DNA from: Bacillota bacterium
GTDB lineage: Bacteria > Bacillota_I > Bacilli_A > Acholeplasmatales > Acholeplasmataceae
Reading direction: 5' to 3'
NCBI GenBank assembly: GCA_018818645.1
Contig: JAHIRQ010000141.1
Coordinates: 1 to 35,004, forward strand
Length of the DNA stretch: 35,004 nt
Made by a program: the position numbers and the translations under genes. Within the stretch, counting starts at the first letter, position 1. Every line of letters begins with the position of its first letter. Positions 1 to 10,174 of this stretch are shown here, piece after piece. The notes below the pieces were generated by a model. It saw nothing but the letters and a program-made list of their open reading frames with translations, made no database searches and was not told the DNA's origin.

Positions 1-62
1 CGCACTAGACTTAGGATCTAGCGCCGCAAGGCGTGCAGGTTCAACTCCTGTCACCCGCACCA
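1..62 (+). tRNA. tRNA-Leu (anticodon UAG), 3' portion, truncated by window start
   Basis: Anticodon stem CTAGA/TCTAG with loop CTTAGGA (anticodon TAG), long variable arm CGCCGCAAGGCG, T-arm GCAGGTTCAACTCCTGT, 3' CCA at 60-62. Confidence 0.88.
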
Positions 63-263
63 CTTTGATTTATAAAGGCTTAATTGAATGGTAAATAGAT
101 ATTTGATATATCCATCACCATGATTATGCCTTTTTTTGTTTTATTCATTATTTTTGTATCTTTATATTGAATTCTTTCAATGGTATAATATTGGATAGAG
201 TATTTAAGCGTTTCATTTTTTTTAATAATATACATTTTTTTATCAATAAAACGGAGGGGTAAT

Positions 264-2963
264 ATGAGAAAAATTATGATTTTATCAGCATTGTTATTTT
301 TCTTTTTTGTATTGACAGCATGTAAACCTGAAACTGAGTTTGTATTGACTGCAAATAACATGGAATCTTTTTTTGACATTGAGTTTATGACTGAGTTTGA
401 AGACGATACTTTTAGAATTATAGTCGAAATTGAACCTATAAAAACACTAAGTGTTGTTGATGGTGAAATAGAATTATCAGTCTTACTGAGAACATACGAT
501 ATGGATACCATCCATGTTATTGAAAAAAGCAAAACTATTCAGCTAGACTCAAAAGATCCGATTGTGATTAGACAATCCATTGATAATGATATCTTATTGA
601 TTGAAATGTATGATTACGTGATCAAAAGCGCAAGTGGAACTATAAAAACGAGATTTGATATCGATATCACAGAAAAAACATATCAAATTCCTGAAATAAC
701 TTCATATCCCTTATGGTTTAGCATCGAACACGAAGAGCAAAACAATAACATTTATGAAGAAATCGAACAAAAATTGAATGCATTCCAATCAAGTAAAAAC
801 CAATTTGATATCGAAATGTCAACACAAGTCAGCATTGATGATGGAGAAGATTTGCTCGAATATGAAACAATTCAACAAATGCTTGTTCAGGACTCGCCAT
901 TTTATATAGAAATGATTCTAGAAGATACAAGGCTAATCATCACAGAGATGCAAGAAAAAGTAGTACAAATTACCATGCCAATAGCTCCAAATTCTGATGG
1001 GATTTATTCATACTATCCAATTGAGATTGAAGGAGAAAGCACAATATTAAACCCAATTACTGATGATGGGCTAGATCCTCTCACCATGAGATTTTCAAAG
1101 CTTAACAACAGACTTTATCACTTTATTACAAAAATGAAGAATTTCATGACTGAAGAGGAATTTCAAGAGATCATTGATACATATGGAGATGAGAATAGCA
1201 AAGATTTGATTGGGAATCAATATGTACAAGGACAAATCGAGTTTGCTACAAATTACATCAATATATCATATAGTATGAAGATAGTCATTGAAGGAATTTC
1301 AACAGAAATCATCGTTTCAATGCACATGGGATATAGCGAATTTACTCCAATTGATTTTTCAAATACCGAAAGTTATAAAATGCAAGCACCAACACGAATT
1401 GATTATGCTACTTTCGAATCACCTCTTGAAACCAAGATTGAGGGAAAAATGGAGGGGAGTGGACTCTATTATATGTTTGATCTTGATAGAGGATCTTATG
1501 TTATTGAGTCTGAAACGGATCAATTTGGGGGAATGCAGTTTAAAGTATTTAATGAAGACTATGAAGAGGTATACTTAGGATTGTTTGATGACAATCGAAG
1601 CAATCAAAATATGGGAATTGATTATGAACACCTTGTGATTGAAGATGCTGGTATATATTATATAAAAGCATCATATGCAATTTATGGACAACCATTTGAT
1701 TTTAAAGTATCTAAACTAGATTTTCATCTTTTAAGTACCAATCATATCGATTATGTTACTCAAAATAAGAGCTATAGTTTTGAACTTGAGAATCCATACG
1801 ATGCACATACTTTTAATTTCTACTTCGATGAAATCAAGGCGATTAAGATCACAGGTACAAATCTTCCAGATATTGTTGCTAAACCATATTTATATAGTGA
1901 CTTCCAGAAGTTTCATATTGAATCAGAAGAAACCTACTTCATATTAGCCCCGAATAGTCAAATTGTGTTTTTGAATGATTCACTGACTCAAAGTATGCAG
2001 TACAATGTAGAATTTGAAATCATCGACCAAACCCACTCTACTACAAAAAATGTGTCAAATATGGAAATGATTACCCAAACATATCACCCATCTGAAATCA
2101 TAACCGGGTCTGGTATACCAAAAACCTATCTCAAACTACTAGTTACAGAAGAAGCGAGATATCAACTCGATTTCGATATTAAATATGGAATGATTGATGT
2201 GAAATTATACACAGAAAATAATGTTTTTTTAGCAAATATCTGGGATGGATCACAAGCAGATTTATTGCCAGGAACCTATTATATCGAGTTTAATGATATT
2301 TATGGCTTCGTAGGGTCTGTGAAATATCAAAAAATAGATTTAAATATCCAAATCATAGAGCACACATTGCAAGAGATTGATTCACCAAACACAAATGTAA
2401 CTATTTCAAGTATTCAAGGAAATATTCAAGGAACACTAGATCTCATCTACTATCAATTCACTCTTGATGAAACAAGCTATATAATGATCAGTAAAGAACA
2501 TGCTCTATTTGATAGTATGAATGAAAAACTTAGCTTTAATAATTTACCATATGGGACTACGATCACTTATAAATTAGATCCAGGTACTTACAAAGTAAAG
2601 ATCAATGCTATCTATTATAATTTCCCTCAAAGCTATTCATTGATCCTAGCTAAAATAGTCAATCCGTATTTAGATGATAGTCATTTTGCGAAAGAGATTA
2701 CAAATGCATATCTCAATGTAAGTTACACTTTAGAATCAGATTATCATGGCGATCGAGATGTCATGAAATTAGTCATTACGCATAAGGATGAATATCTATT
2801 TCGCACCAATGTACAGTTTTCATTGTGTAATTCTAATCGTGTCAATATCGATACAATCTATGATTTACAAGATGGAGATTCAATTACACTAGAGCCTGGA
2901 ACTTATTATCTTGTTAGTTATCCTTGGTTCCCTCAGACATGGGCTTTTCGAATCTTGACATAA
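264..2963 (+). CDS. Large secreted lipoprotein with several diverged beta-sandwich (PPC-like) repeats
   Basis: Signal peptide with lipobox (FFFFVLTAC); GGAGGGG-type RBS; recurring motifs GIYYIKASY, GTYYIEFND, GTYKVKINA, GTYYLVSYP. Confidence 0.85.
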   Translation: MRKIMILSALLFFFFVLTACKPETEFVLTANNMESFFDIEFMTEFEDDTFRIIVEIEPIKTLSVVDGEIELSVLLRTYDMDTIHVIEKSKTIQLDSKDPIVIRQSIDNDILLIEMYDYVIKSASGTIKTRFDIDITEKTYQIPEITSYPLWFSIEHEEQNNNIYEEIEQKLNAFQSSKNQFDIEMSTQVSIDDGEDLLEYETIQQMLVQDSPFYIEMILEDTRLIITEMQEKVVQITMPIAPNSDGIYSYYPIEIEGESTILNPITDDGLDPLTMRFSKLNNRLYHFITKMKNFMTEEEFQEIIDTYGDENSKDLIGNQYVQGQIEFATNYINISYSMKIVIEGISTEIIVSMHMGYSEFTPIDFSNTESYKMQAPTRIDYATFESPLETKIEGKMEGSGLYYMFDLDRGSYVIESETDQFGGMQFKVFNEDYEEVYLGLFDDNRSNQNMGIDYEHLVIEDAGIYYIKASYAIYGQPFDFKVSKLDFHLLSTNHIDYVTQNKSYSFELENPYDAHTFNFYFDEIKAIKITGTNLPDIVAKPYLYSDFQKFHIESEETYFILAPNSQIVFLNDSLTQSMQYNVEFEIIDQTHSTTKNVSNMEMITQTYHPSEIITGSGIPKTYLKLLVTEEARYQLDFDIKYGMIDVKLYTENNVFLANIWDGSQADLLPGTYYIEFNDIYGFVGSVKYQKIDLNIQIIEHTLQEIDSPNTNVTISSIQGNIQGTLDLIYYQFTLDETSYIMISKEHALFDSMNEKLSFNNLPYGTTITYKLDPGTYKVKINAIYYNFPQSYSLILAKIVNPYLDDSHFAKEITNAYLNVSYTLESDYHGDRDVMKLVITHKDEYLFRTNVQFSLCNSNRVNIDTIYDLQDGDSITLEPGTYYLVSYPWFPQTWAFRILT

Positions 2964-3346
2964 GTAATAAGATAATTTCATTTACCTATGGTAAGAGTGT
3001 ATCTCAAAAAGATGAAAGCGAAATGTAAGAAGAATGAAACATAGATTATGGGAAATTTTGTTTGACTTGTTTACAAAGTTTACATTGTACGCAGTTTTGA
3101 CATTTTAGGGTGTATTTTTGTTGACAAATAGAGTATAATACTAATGTTGAGCATAACGTTTGTTTTTTGATGCTGATTATGTTCATTTTCAATGCTTTAC
3201 AAAAAGAGTTGATTAGGTTTAAATCAATTCTAGTCAATCAAAAATCAAAGGATTCACATTTTTTTTCGAAAAGCAGTAAAATTTTTAAAGGTTTGTGTTC
3301 ATATGTTATTAAAAATAAAAAGATATAGGTTTCAGGAGGGAGTATT

Positions 3347-6300
3347 ATGGTAGCAAAAAAAGTTATTAAATCAATGGATGGTAATGAAGCTGCAGCATAT
3401 TGTGCTTACGCTTTTACTGAAGTAGCCGGAATTTATCCGATTACACCATCAACACCAATGGCTCAATACGTTGACCTTTGGGCTTCAGAAGGCAAAAAGA
3501 ATTTATTCGGTATGCCTGTTAAGGTTATCGAAATGCAAAGTGAAGCAGGAGCAGCAGGAACAGTTCATGGATCCTTGCAAATGGGTGCTTTAACCACTAC
3601 GTTTACAGCTTCTCAGGGATTACTTTTAAAGATTCCTAATATGTATAAAATTGCTGGTCAATTATTTCCAGGGGTTATGCATGTTGCAGCAAGAAGTATT
3701 GCAGCTCAAGCATTATCTATTTTCGGAGATCATCAAGACGTCATGGCAGCTAGACAAACAGGTTGGGCAATGCTTGCATCAACATCTGTACAATCTGCAA
3801 TGGATTTAGGTGGTATTGCACATTTAGCAGCCATTAAATCAAGTATTCCATTTGTTCACTTTTTCGATGGCTTTAGAACCTCTCACGAAGTTCAATCTAT
3901 TGAAGTTCTTGATTATGAACTATTTGATAAGCTTATGGACAAAGAAGCAGTTGCTAAGTTTAGATCAAAAGGATTAAATCCAGCACATCCAGTATCTCGC
4001 GGTACTGCTCAAGGTGAAGATGTTTATTTCCAAACCAAGGTATTGCAAGCTTCTCATTATGATGTCATTCCTGGTATCGTTAATGATTATATGAAAGAAA
4101 TCTCTAAAGTTACTGGAAGAAATTATGCACCATTTGTTTATTATGGTGATCCAAAAGCAACAGACGTTGTTATTGCAATGGGTTCAGTGATTGAAACAGC
4201 ACAACAAACTGTAGATTACTTATTATCTGAAGGTAAGAAGGTTGGATTGTTATCTGTTCATTTATATCGTCCATTTTCTGCTGAGTTCTTCCTAGAAGCT
4301 ATGCCTTCAACTGTTGAAAGAATAACAGTGCTTGACAGAACTTTAGAAGCGGGTGCTACAGGAGATCCATTATTCCTAGATGTCCAATCTATTTATTATG
4401 GTAAAGAAAAACAACCACTTATTTTAGGCGGTCGCTATGGTTTATCTTCAAAAGATACGACTCCAGCATTAGTTTTATCAGTCTATGAAAATATGGCTGG
4501 TCCACAAAAGAACCATTTCACTGTCGGTATTAATGACGATGTTACACATACTTCACTTCCAATTGATGCTACTAGAGAGATTAGCGATAAAGACTCAACA
4601 GAGTTATTATTCTTTGGTCTTGGTTCAGATGGTACCGTTGGTGCTTGTAAAAATATTACAAAAATTGTTGGTGATCATACATCATTATATTCACAAGCTT
4701 ATGCTTCATATGACTCTAAAAAAGCTGGTGGTGTTACCCGTATGCACTTACGTTTCTCTAAGAAACCAATTCGTTCAACTTATCTAGTCAATTATCCACA
4801 TTTCGTTTCTTGTTCAACAGATACTTATCTAACAAAATACGATATGCTAAAGGGACTTAGAGAAGGTGGAACATTCCTACTCAATACAACTGCAAAAGCA
4901 GATGAGATTGCAACACTTCTTCCAAATAAGGTCAAGCGTCAGCTTGCTCAAAAGAAGGCTAAGTTCTATATCATCAATGCTGTTGACATTGCTTATGAAA
5001 TTGGCTTAGGTAGAAGAATAAATACAATTATGCAATCTGCATTCTTTAAACTTAGTGATCAATTAATGAATGCTGATGATGCGAATAAATATATGAAGGA
5101 ATATGCTGAAAAAACTTATGGTCGTAAAGGTGAAGCAATCGTTGAATTAAACAACGCTGCAATCGATGCAGGCTATAAGAATTTAGTTGAAATTAAAGTT
5201 CCGACAGATTGGGCTTTATTAGTAGATGAAGTTCCAGCTGAAACATCAGATCGTCCAGATTTCGTTAGAAAAATTGCTGATATCGTGAACTCGATTGAAG
5301 GGGATTCTCTACCTGTATCTGCATTCCTTGGGTATGAAGATGCTCATATGGAAAATGGAACAACTCAGTATGAAAAGCGTGGTATTGCTAACTTCGTTCC
5401 TGAGTGGAGATCTGAGAACTGTATTCAATGTAATCAATGCGTATTCGCATGTCCACATGCTGTTATCCGTGCATTCTTAGCAGACGGTACTGAAGTTGCT
5501 AATGCTCCTGAAGGTGCTAAGATGTTAGATGCTAAGGGTAAGGGTATGGAAGGTCTTAAGTTTACCATTCAGGTATCTACTCTTGATTGTACTGAATGCG
5601 GTATTTGTGTTCAAGTATGTCCAACTCCTACGAAGTCACTCGCTATGGTACCAATTGGGGATGAACTCGCTAAAGGCGCACAACAAACTGCTAACTATTT
5701 CTTTAACGAAGTTACCTATAAAGACATGGGTGTTGACAACCCTAAGAATTTAAGCTTTAACCAACCTTTATTTGAATTCTCAGGTGCATGTGCAGGCTGT
5801 GGAGAAACTCCTTATATCAAGGCTTTAACGCAGTTATACGGTGATCACATGGTATTAGCGAATGCAACTGGTTGTACATCTATTTATGGTGCGTCATTCC
5901 CATCGACTCCATATACAACTAACCCTGAAGGATTTGGTCCAGCTTGGGCGAATTCATTATTTGAAGATAACGCAGAATTTGGTTTCGGTATGAGAATTGC
6001 TTATGAAACCATGAGAGATAGAGTACAAACATTATTTGCTAACCATATGTCAGAAATGCCAGAAGCATTAAAGACTTTAGCTGAACAATGGATTGCAAAT
6101 AGAAAAAATGCATTAGAAACTAGAAAGATAAAATCAGAAATGATTCCGCTTCTAGAAAAGATTGATGCTCCTTATGCAAAAGAACTATTAAGCCTAAAAG
6201 ATTACTTCGTGAAGATTTCACAATGGATCATGGGTGGAGATGGTTGGGCTTATGACATTGGATACGGTGGTATCGACCATGTTATAGCAAATAACGAAGA

Positions 6301-6883
6301 TGTTAACATATTGGTACTAGACACAGAAGTTTACTCAAACACTGGTGGACAGTCTTCTAAATCAGCTCCTACAGGATCAATTGCTAAATTCACTGCAGCT
6401 GGTAAGAACACTAAGAAGAAAGATTTAGCAGCAATCGCGATGAGTTATGGCCACGTATATGTAGCACAAATCTCACACGGTGCTTCACCAATGCAAGTAT
6501 TAAGAGCTTTAAAAGAAGCAGAAAGCTTTGAAGGTCCTTCCATTATAATCGCGTATGCACCATGTATCGAACATGGTATCAAGGGTGGATTAACCAATAC
6601 ATTTGCTCAAGCTAAACTTGCTACAGAATGTGGCTATTGGCCAACATTCAGATTTGATCCAAGAAGAGAAGAAGAAGGAAAGAATCCTTTCATTATTGAT
6701 TCGAAGCAACCAGTTTGGGATAAATATCATGATTATCTTCTAAGCGAATCTAGATATTCACAGTTAGCTCAAATCAATCCAGATCATGCACAAGAACTTC
6801 TTGACAAAAACCTATTTGATGCAAAGAGAAGATGGTCAATGTACAAGAGATATGCTGCGATGGATTATAACGTTGAAGTATAA
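3347..6883 (+). CDS. nifJ: Pyruvate:ferredoxin (flavodoxin) oxidoreductase
   Basis: 1178 aa single-chain PFOR; YPITPSTPMAQ start region, two 4Fe-4S motifs (CIQCNQCVFACP, CTECGICVQVCP), TPP-domain motif DTEVYSNTGGQSSK; strong RBS AGGAGGG. Confidence 0.97.
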   Translation: MVAKKVIKSMDGNEAAAYCAYAFTEVAGIYPITPSTPMAQYVDLWASEGKKNLFGMPVKVIEMQSEAGAAGTVHGSLQMGALTTTFTASQGLLLKIPNMYKIAGQLFPGVMHVAARSIAAQALSIFGDHQDVMAARQTGWAMLASTSVQSAMDLGGIAHLAAIKSSIPFVHFFDGFRTSHEVQSIEVLDYELFDKLMDKEAVAKFRSKGLNPAHPVSRGTAQGEDVYFQTKVLQASHYDVIPGIVNDYMKEISKVTGRNYAPFVYYGDPKATDVVIAMGSVIETAQQTVDYLLSEGKKVGLLSVHLYRPFSAEFFLEAMPSTVERITVLDRTLEAGATGDPLFLDVQSIYYGKEKQPLILGGRYGLSSKDTTPALVLSVYENMAGPQKNHFTVGINDDVTHTSLPIDATREISDKDSTELLFFGLGSDGTVGACKNITKIVGDHTSLYSQAYASYDSKKAGGVTRMHLRFSKKPIRSTYLVNYPHFVSCSTDTYLTKYDMLKGLREGGTFLLNTTAKADEIATLLPNKVKRQLAQKKAKFYIINAVDIAYEIGLGRRINTIMQSAFFKLSDQLMNADDANKYMKEYAEKTYGRKGEAIVELNNAAIDAGYKNLVEIKVPTDWALLVDEVPAETSDRPDFVRKIADIVNSIEGDSLPVSAFLGYEDAHMENGTTQYEKRGIANFVPEWRSENCIQCNQCVFACPHAVIRAFLADGTEVANAPEGAKMLDAKGKGMEGLKFTIQVSTLDCTECGICVQVCPTPTKSLAMVPIGDELAKGAQQTANYFFNEVTYKDMGVDNPKNLSFNQPLFEFSGACAGCGETPYIKALTQLYGDHMVLANATGCTSIYGASFPSTPYTTNPEGFGPAWANSLFEDNAEFGFGMRIAYETMRDRVQTLFANHMSEMPEALKTLAEQWIANRKNALETRKIKSEMIPLLEKIDAPYAKELLSLKDYFVKISQWIMGGDGWAYDIGYGGIDHVIANNEDVNILVLDTEVYSNTGGQSSKSAPTGSIAKFTAAGKNTKKKDLAAIAMSYGHVYVAQISHGASPMQVLRALKEAESFEGPSIIIAYAPCIEHGIKGGLTNTFAQAKLATECGYWPTFRFDPRREEEGKNPFIIDSKQPVWDKYHDYLLSESRYSQLAQINPDHAQELLDKNLFDAKRRWSMYKRYAAMDYNVEV

Positions 6884-6913
6884 AAAGTAAATAAGATGTA
6901 AATAAATATTGAG

Positions 6914-6945
6914 GGAAAGGCGTTAAGCGCCTTTTTTTCTTTTTT
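6914..6945 (+). terminator. Rho-independent terminator after nifJ
   Basis: AAGGCGTTAAGCGCCTTTTTTT stem-loop plus T-tract. Confidence 0.85.
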
Positions 6946-7104
6946 ATTTATGAAAACGACATTGAATGAAAAAGTTCTATATGCAGCATATAATATATAA
7001 AAAATATAAATAAATGCATATAATTAGCATGAATTGCTGTATATCAATGAAAAATGGAAATCTTTATATTAAATATAAAAGGTGAAAATCAATGCGTTTC
7101 TTTC

Positions 7105-7118
7105 TGTAAACGTTTACA
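7105..7118. promoter_or_regulatory. Perfect palindrome TGTAAACGTTTACA, cre-like (CcpA/LacI-family operator)
   Basis: Matches the Firmicutes cre consensus TGWAARCGYTWWCW at every position; lies 15 bp upstream of the opp promoter -35. Confidence 0.75.
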
Positions 7119-7132
7119 AATGAAAAAAAGTA

Positions 7133-7161
7133 TTGACAAGATTTAATCTTAAATATATAAT
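7133..7161 (+). promoter_or_regulatory. Sigma-A type promoter for opp operon
   Basis: TTGACA (7133-7138), 17 bp spacer, TATAAT (7156-7161). Confidence 0.88.
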
Positions 7162-7219
7162 TAGGGAAACACTCAAACAAGAAGTGTAAGAAGAAAGAGA
7201 AATTTTAGGAGGAAACTGA

Positions 7220-9094
7220 ATGAAAAAATTTGTAAAAAGTGCATTAACATTAGTCGTTGCACTTGTCACAGTTCTTGTCCTCGTTGCCTGCAACCCAGAT
7301 GCAACCACTGAAGAACAAACACTAGTTGTTGGTTCACCAGAAATTAGTGGTAACTTCATGGCTGGTTTTGGTAACAGTGCATATGATGTCTGGGTAAGAG
7401 ACCTAATCAATGGTTATGGTACTTACGCTACAACTCCACTTGGCGAAGTTGTTCTTAATGAAACAGTTGTTAAGACAGTAGCTACAGCAGTTGATACAGT
7501 TACTGGCGACAAGACTTATACGTTCGTACTTCAGGAAGATCTATTATGGTCTGATGATGAGCCAATTATGGCTGATGACTTCGTATTTGCAATACTAATG
7601 TCAGCTTCAAAAGAATGGGTAACAGCTGGTGCATCATCTTCAGCTGGTGACTCATTAGTTGGTTATACTGAATACCGTGCTGGTACAACTTCAGCAGACG
7701 TAAGATTTAAGGGCGTTAAGCTTCTTGGAGACTATAGCTTCTCAGTTACAATCTCTGGTGAAGAACTTCCTTATTACTACGAAACATTATATGCTGCTTT
7801 TGGTCCAATGCCAATGCACGTATTAGCTCCTGCCGGAGCATCAATCGACTCTAACGCTGATGGCGCTAAAGTTGGTGCTGGTAACCTTGCTTTATTAGCA
7901 GACGTTGCTAAGATTGGTGGATATCGCTATGCTCCAGTCGTTTCAGCTGGACCTTATAAGTTTGTTAGCTTCGTTAACCAAGTTGTAACATTAGTTAAGG
8001 ATGACAACTTCAAGGGTAACTACGAAGGTAAGACTCCAACTATTCAAAATGTTATTATCAAGCGTGTTAACCAAACATTAGACGTTGATCTAGTTATCTC
8101 TGGAGAAATCGATCTAGTTACAGGCGTTATTGAAGGTTCTAAGATTCAAGCTGCTCAAGCTGCTGCATCTACAGCTACTCAATACTATTCACGTAATGGT
8201 TATGGTTTATTAGCTATGCAAGCACATTTTGGTCCAACTATGGATTATAAAGTGCGTCAAGCTATTGCTTACCTAACTGATCGTCAATATGTAACAGACG
8301 TTGTTCTTGATGGTTACGGTTCAATCGTATACTCAGAATACGGTCTTGCACAATGGATGTATGTTCAATCAGAAGACTGGGTCGATGCAAACATTAATAA
8401 GTATGCATTCTCAGTAACACAAGCGAACACTGTTCTTGATACTTCAGACTATAAGTTTGAATCAAACGGAACTACACCATTCAACCCAGCATTAGCAACT
8501 GCAGGAAGCAATTACTTCCGTCATAATGCAGCTGGTGAAGTGCTAGAAATTAGACATTTCGGTACTGAAAATAATATGGTTACTGATTCTCTACAAGCTA
8601 AGTTCGAAATCAACATGCAACTTGCTGGTATCAAGTATGATATCACAATTGGTGACTTCGCTACTCTACTTGACCATTACTACTATTCATATGAATTAGA
8701 TCCTGCTGACAAGCAATATCATATCTTCAACTTAGCAACTAACTTCTCAGTAGCATATGACCCATATTATTCATGGCATTCAGATTGGCTAGGAACTTGG
8801 TACAATGCGCACCAATTAGAAGATTCACCAACATCTCCAGCTGCTCCATTAGTAGGCGCTGAAAAGACTCTTGATGAATTGACTACTGCTCTACGTACTG
8901 TAGAACCAGGTAACACTACAGCTTATCTAGCATTATGGAGAGAATATCAACTTCGTTGGAACAAGTTAATTCCAAACGTACCTCTATATTCTAACCAATA
9001 TTATGATGTATTTGATACTAATCTTAAGGGTGTTGAAACTACTCCATTCTGGAACTGGGCAGCAGCTATTAATGATATGTATTTCGAAGGATAA
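7220..9094 (+). CDS. oppA: Oligopeptide ABC transporter substrate-binding lipoprotein
   Basis: Lipobox (VLVAC), SBP family 5 architecture, first gene of the opp operon. Confidence 0.92.
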   Translation: MKKFVKSALTLVVALVTVLVLVACNPDATTEEQTLVVGSPEISGNFMAGFGNSAYDVWVRDLINGYGTYATTPLGEVVLNETVVKTVATAVDTVTGDKTYTFVLQEDLLWSDDEPIMADDFVFAILMSASKEWVTAGASSSAGDSLVGYTEYRAGTTSADVRFKGVKLLGDYSFSVTISGEELPYYYETLYAAFGPMPMHVLAPAGASIDSNADGAKVGAGNLALLADVAKIGGYRYAPVVSAGPYKFVSFVNQVVTLVKDDNFKGNYEGKTPTIQNVIIKRVNQTLDVDLVISGEIDLVTGVIEGSKIQAAQAAASTATQYYSRNGYGLLAMQAHFGPTMDYKVRQAIAYLTDRQYVTDVVLDGYGSIVYSEYGLAQWMYVQSEDWVDANINKYAFSVTQANTVLDTSDYKFESNGTTPFNPALATAGSNYFRHNAAGEVLEIRHFGTENNMVTDSLQAKFEINMQLAGIKYDITIGDFATLLDHYYYSYELDPADKQYHIFNLATNFSVAYDPYYSWHSDWLGTWYNAHQLEDSPTSPAAPLVGAEKTLDELTTALRTVEPGNTTAYLALWREYQLRWNKLIPNVPLYSNQYYDVFDTNLKGVETTPFWNWAAAINDMYFEG

Positions 9095-9188
9095 TTCCTG
9101 ACAAAACACAATTAAAATTTAATTAGAACTTGAAAATGAGGAGAGTAGGTTTTATACGCTCTCCTTACTTTTCGGAAAAGGAGGCAAC

Positions 9189-10163
9189 ATGCTCAAGTTT
9201 TTACTAAGAAGACTGCTTTCTCTATTGCCAGTCATAATCATCATCTCAATCATGCTGTTTACGATTATGAAATTGATGCCAGGTGATCCAGTTCGATACA
9301 TGATCCCACCTGGATCAGTCCAAGATCCTGAAGTTTATGCTCAACTTTATGAAGCTGCAAAAATCAAATTAGGATTGGATAAACCAATTTTCATTCAGTA
9401 CTTCGTTTGGATGGGAAATATGCTGACAGGCGATTTTGGTTATTCTTCGAATTACCAATTAAGAGTCAATGAGGTTTTAAAAGAACCGCTTCGTAACAGT
9501 ATTATTATTAACGTATTCTCAATTTCTTTAGCTTTCTTAATCTCGATTCCAGTGGGTATTAAATCAGCAGTGAAGAAGGATTCTCTCCACGACCGTGGAT
9601 GGCAAATCTTTTCATTGGTTGGTATCTCAATGCCTACATTTTTCATTGGATTAACACTCATTTTCATATTTGCATTAAATCTAGGATGGTTACCATCTGG
9701 TGGTATGCCATTTGAGAATCCAGGCAGTGCAGGATATTATGTCAAGTTCCTACAACATTTAGTCTTACCGGTTGCTACCCTTACTCTTGGTGCTCTAGCT
9801 GGTACGATTCGTTATGTTCGTGGAGCTATGCTTGAAGCATTAAGCAAAGATTATATTCGTACAGCCCGTTCTAAAGGTTTAAGAGAAAAGGTTGTTATCT
9901 ATTCACATGCTTTCCGTAATGCGTTAATTCCAGTTGTAACAATTCTATCTTTTTCGATCGTAGGATTATTCGGTGGATCAGCAATTACAGAACAAATATT
10001 TGTTTGGAACGGTATTGGTACTGTGTTGATTCGTTCACTTCGTGTTAACGATTATAACTTAGTACTTGTATTGAATATGTTTTACGCCGTGTTGGCTCTT
10101 GTAGCAAATATCGTTATGGATGTTAGCTATGCACTAGTCGATCCACGCGTTAAGTTGGAATAG
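9189..10163 (+). CDS. oppB: Oligopeptide ABC transporter permease OppB
   Basis: LRRLLSLLPVIIIIS...MPGDPV N-terminus; BPD permease EAA-type region YIRTARSKGLREKVVIYSHAFRNALIPVV. Confidence 0.95.
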   Translation: MLKFLLRRLLSLLPVIIIISIMLFTIMKLMPGDPVRYMIPPGSVQDPEVYAQLYEAAKIKLGLDKPIFIQYFVWMGNMLTGDFGYSSNYQLRVNEVLKEPLRNSIIINVFSISLAFLISIPVGIKSAVKKDSLHDRGWQIFSLVGISMPTFFIGLTLIFIFALNLGWLPSGGMPFENPGSAGYYVKFLQHLVLPVATLTLGALAGTIRYVRGAMLEALSKDYIRTARSKGLREKVVIYSHAFRNALIPVVTILSFSIVGLFGGSAITEQIFVWNGIGTVLIRSLRVNDYNLVLVLNMFYAVLALVANIVMDVSYALVDPRVKLE

Positions 10164-10174
10164 GAGGATAAATC

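Noticed and set aside
80-532. 150-aa minus-strand ORF overlapping the start of the large lipoprotein
   Set aside because: Antisense to a lipoprotein with clear signal peptide and RBS; low-complexity product with no family motif.
3209-3227. Inverted repeat TTGATT-N7-AATCAA and nearby TTTACA direct repeats upstream of nifJ
   Set aside because: Short, AT-rich repeats expected by chance here; no clear promoter geometry to support an operator, and no match to a Rex-type site.
3046-3237. 63-aa minus-strand ORF upstream of nifJ
   Set aside because: No RBS or recognisable motif; lies in the AT-rich nifJ leader/promoter region.
6979-7035. ATATGCAGCATAT and repeated GCATATAAT in the nifJ-oppA intergenic region
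   Set aside because: Very AT-rich tract; the repeats are short and not clearly linked to a promoter.
7114-7410. 98-aa minus-strand ORF over the oppA start
   Set aside because: Antisense to the oppA promoter/signal peptide; shadow ORF.
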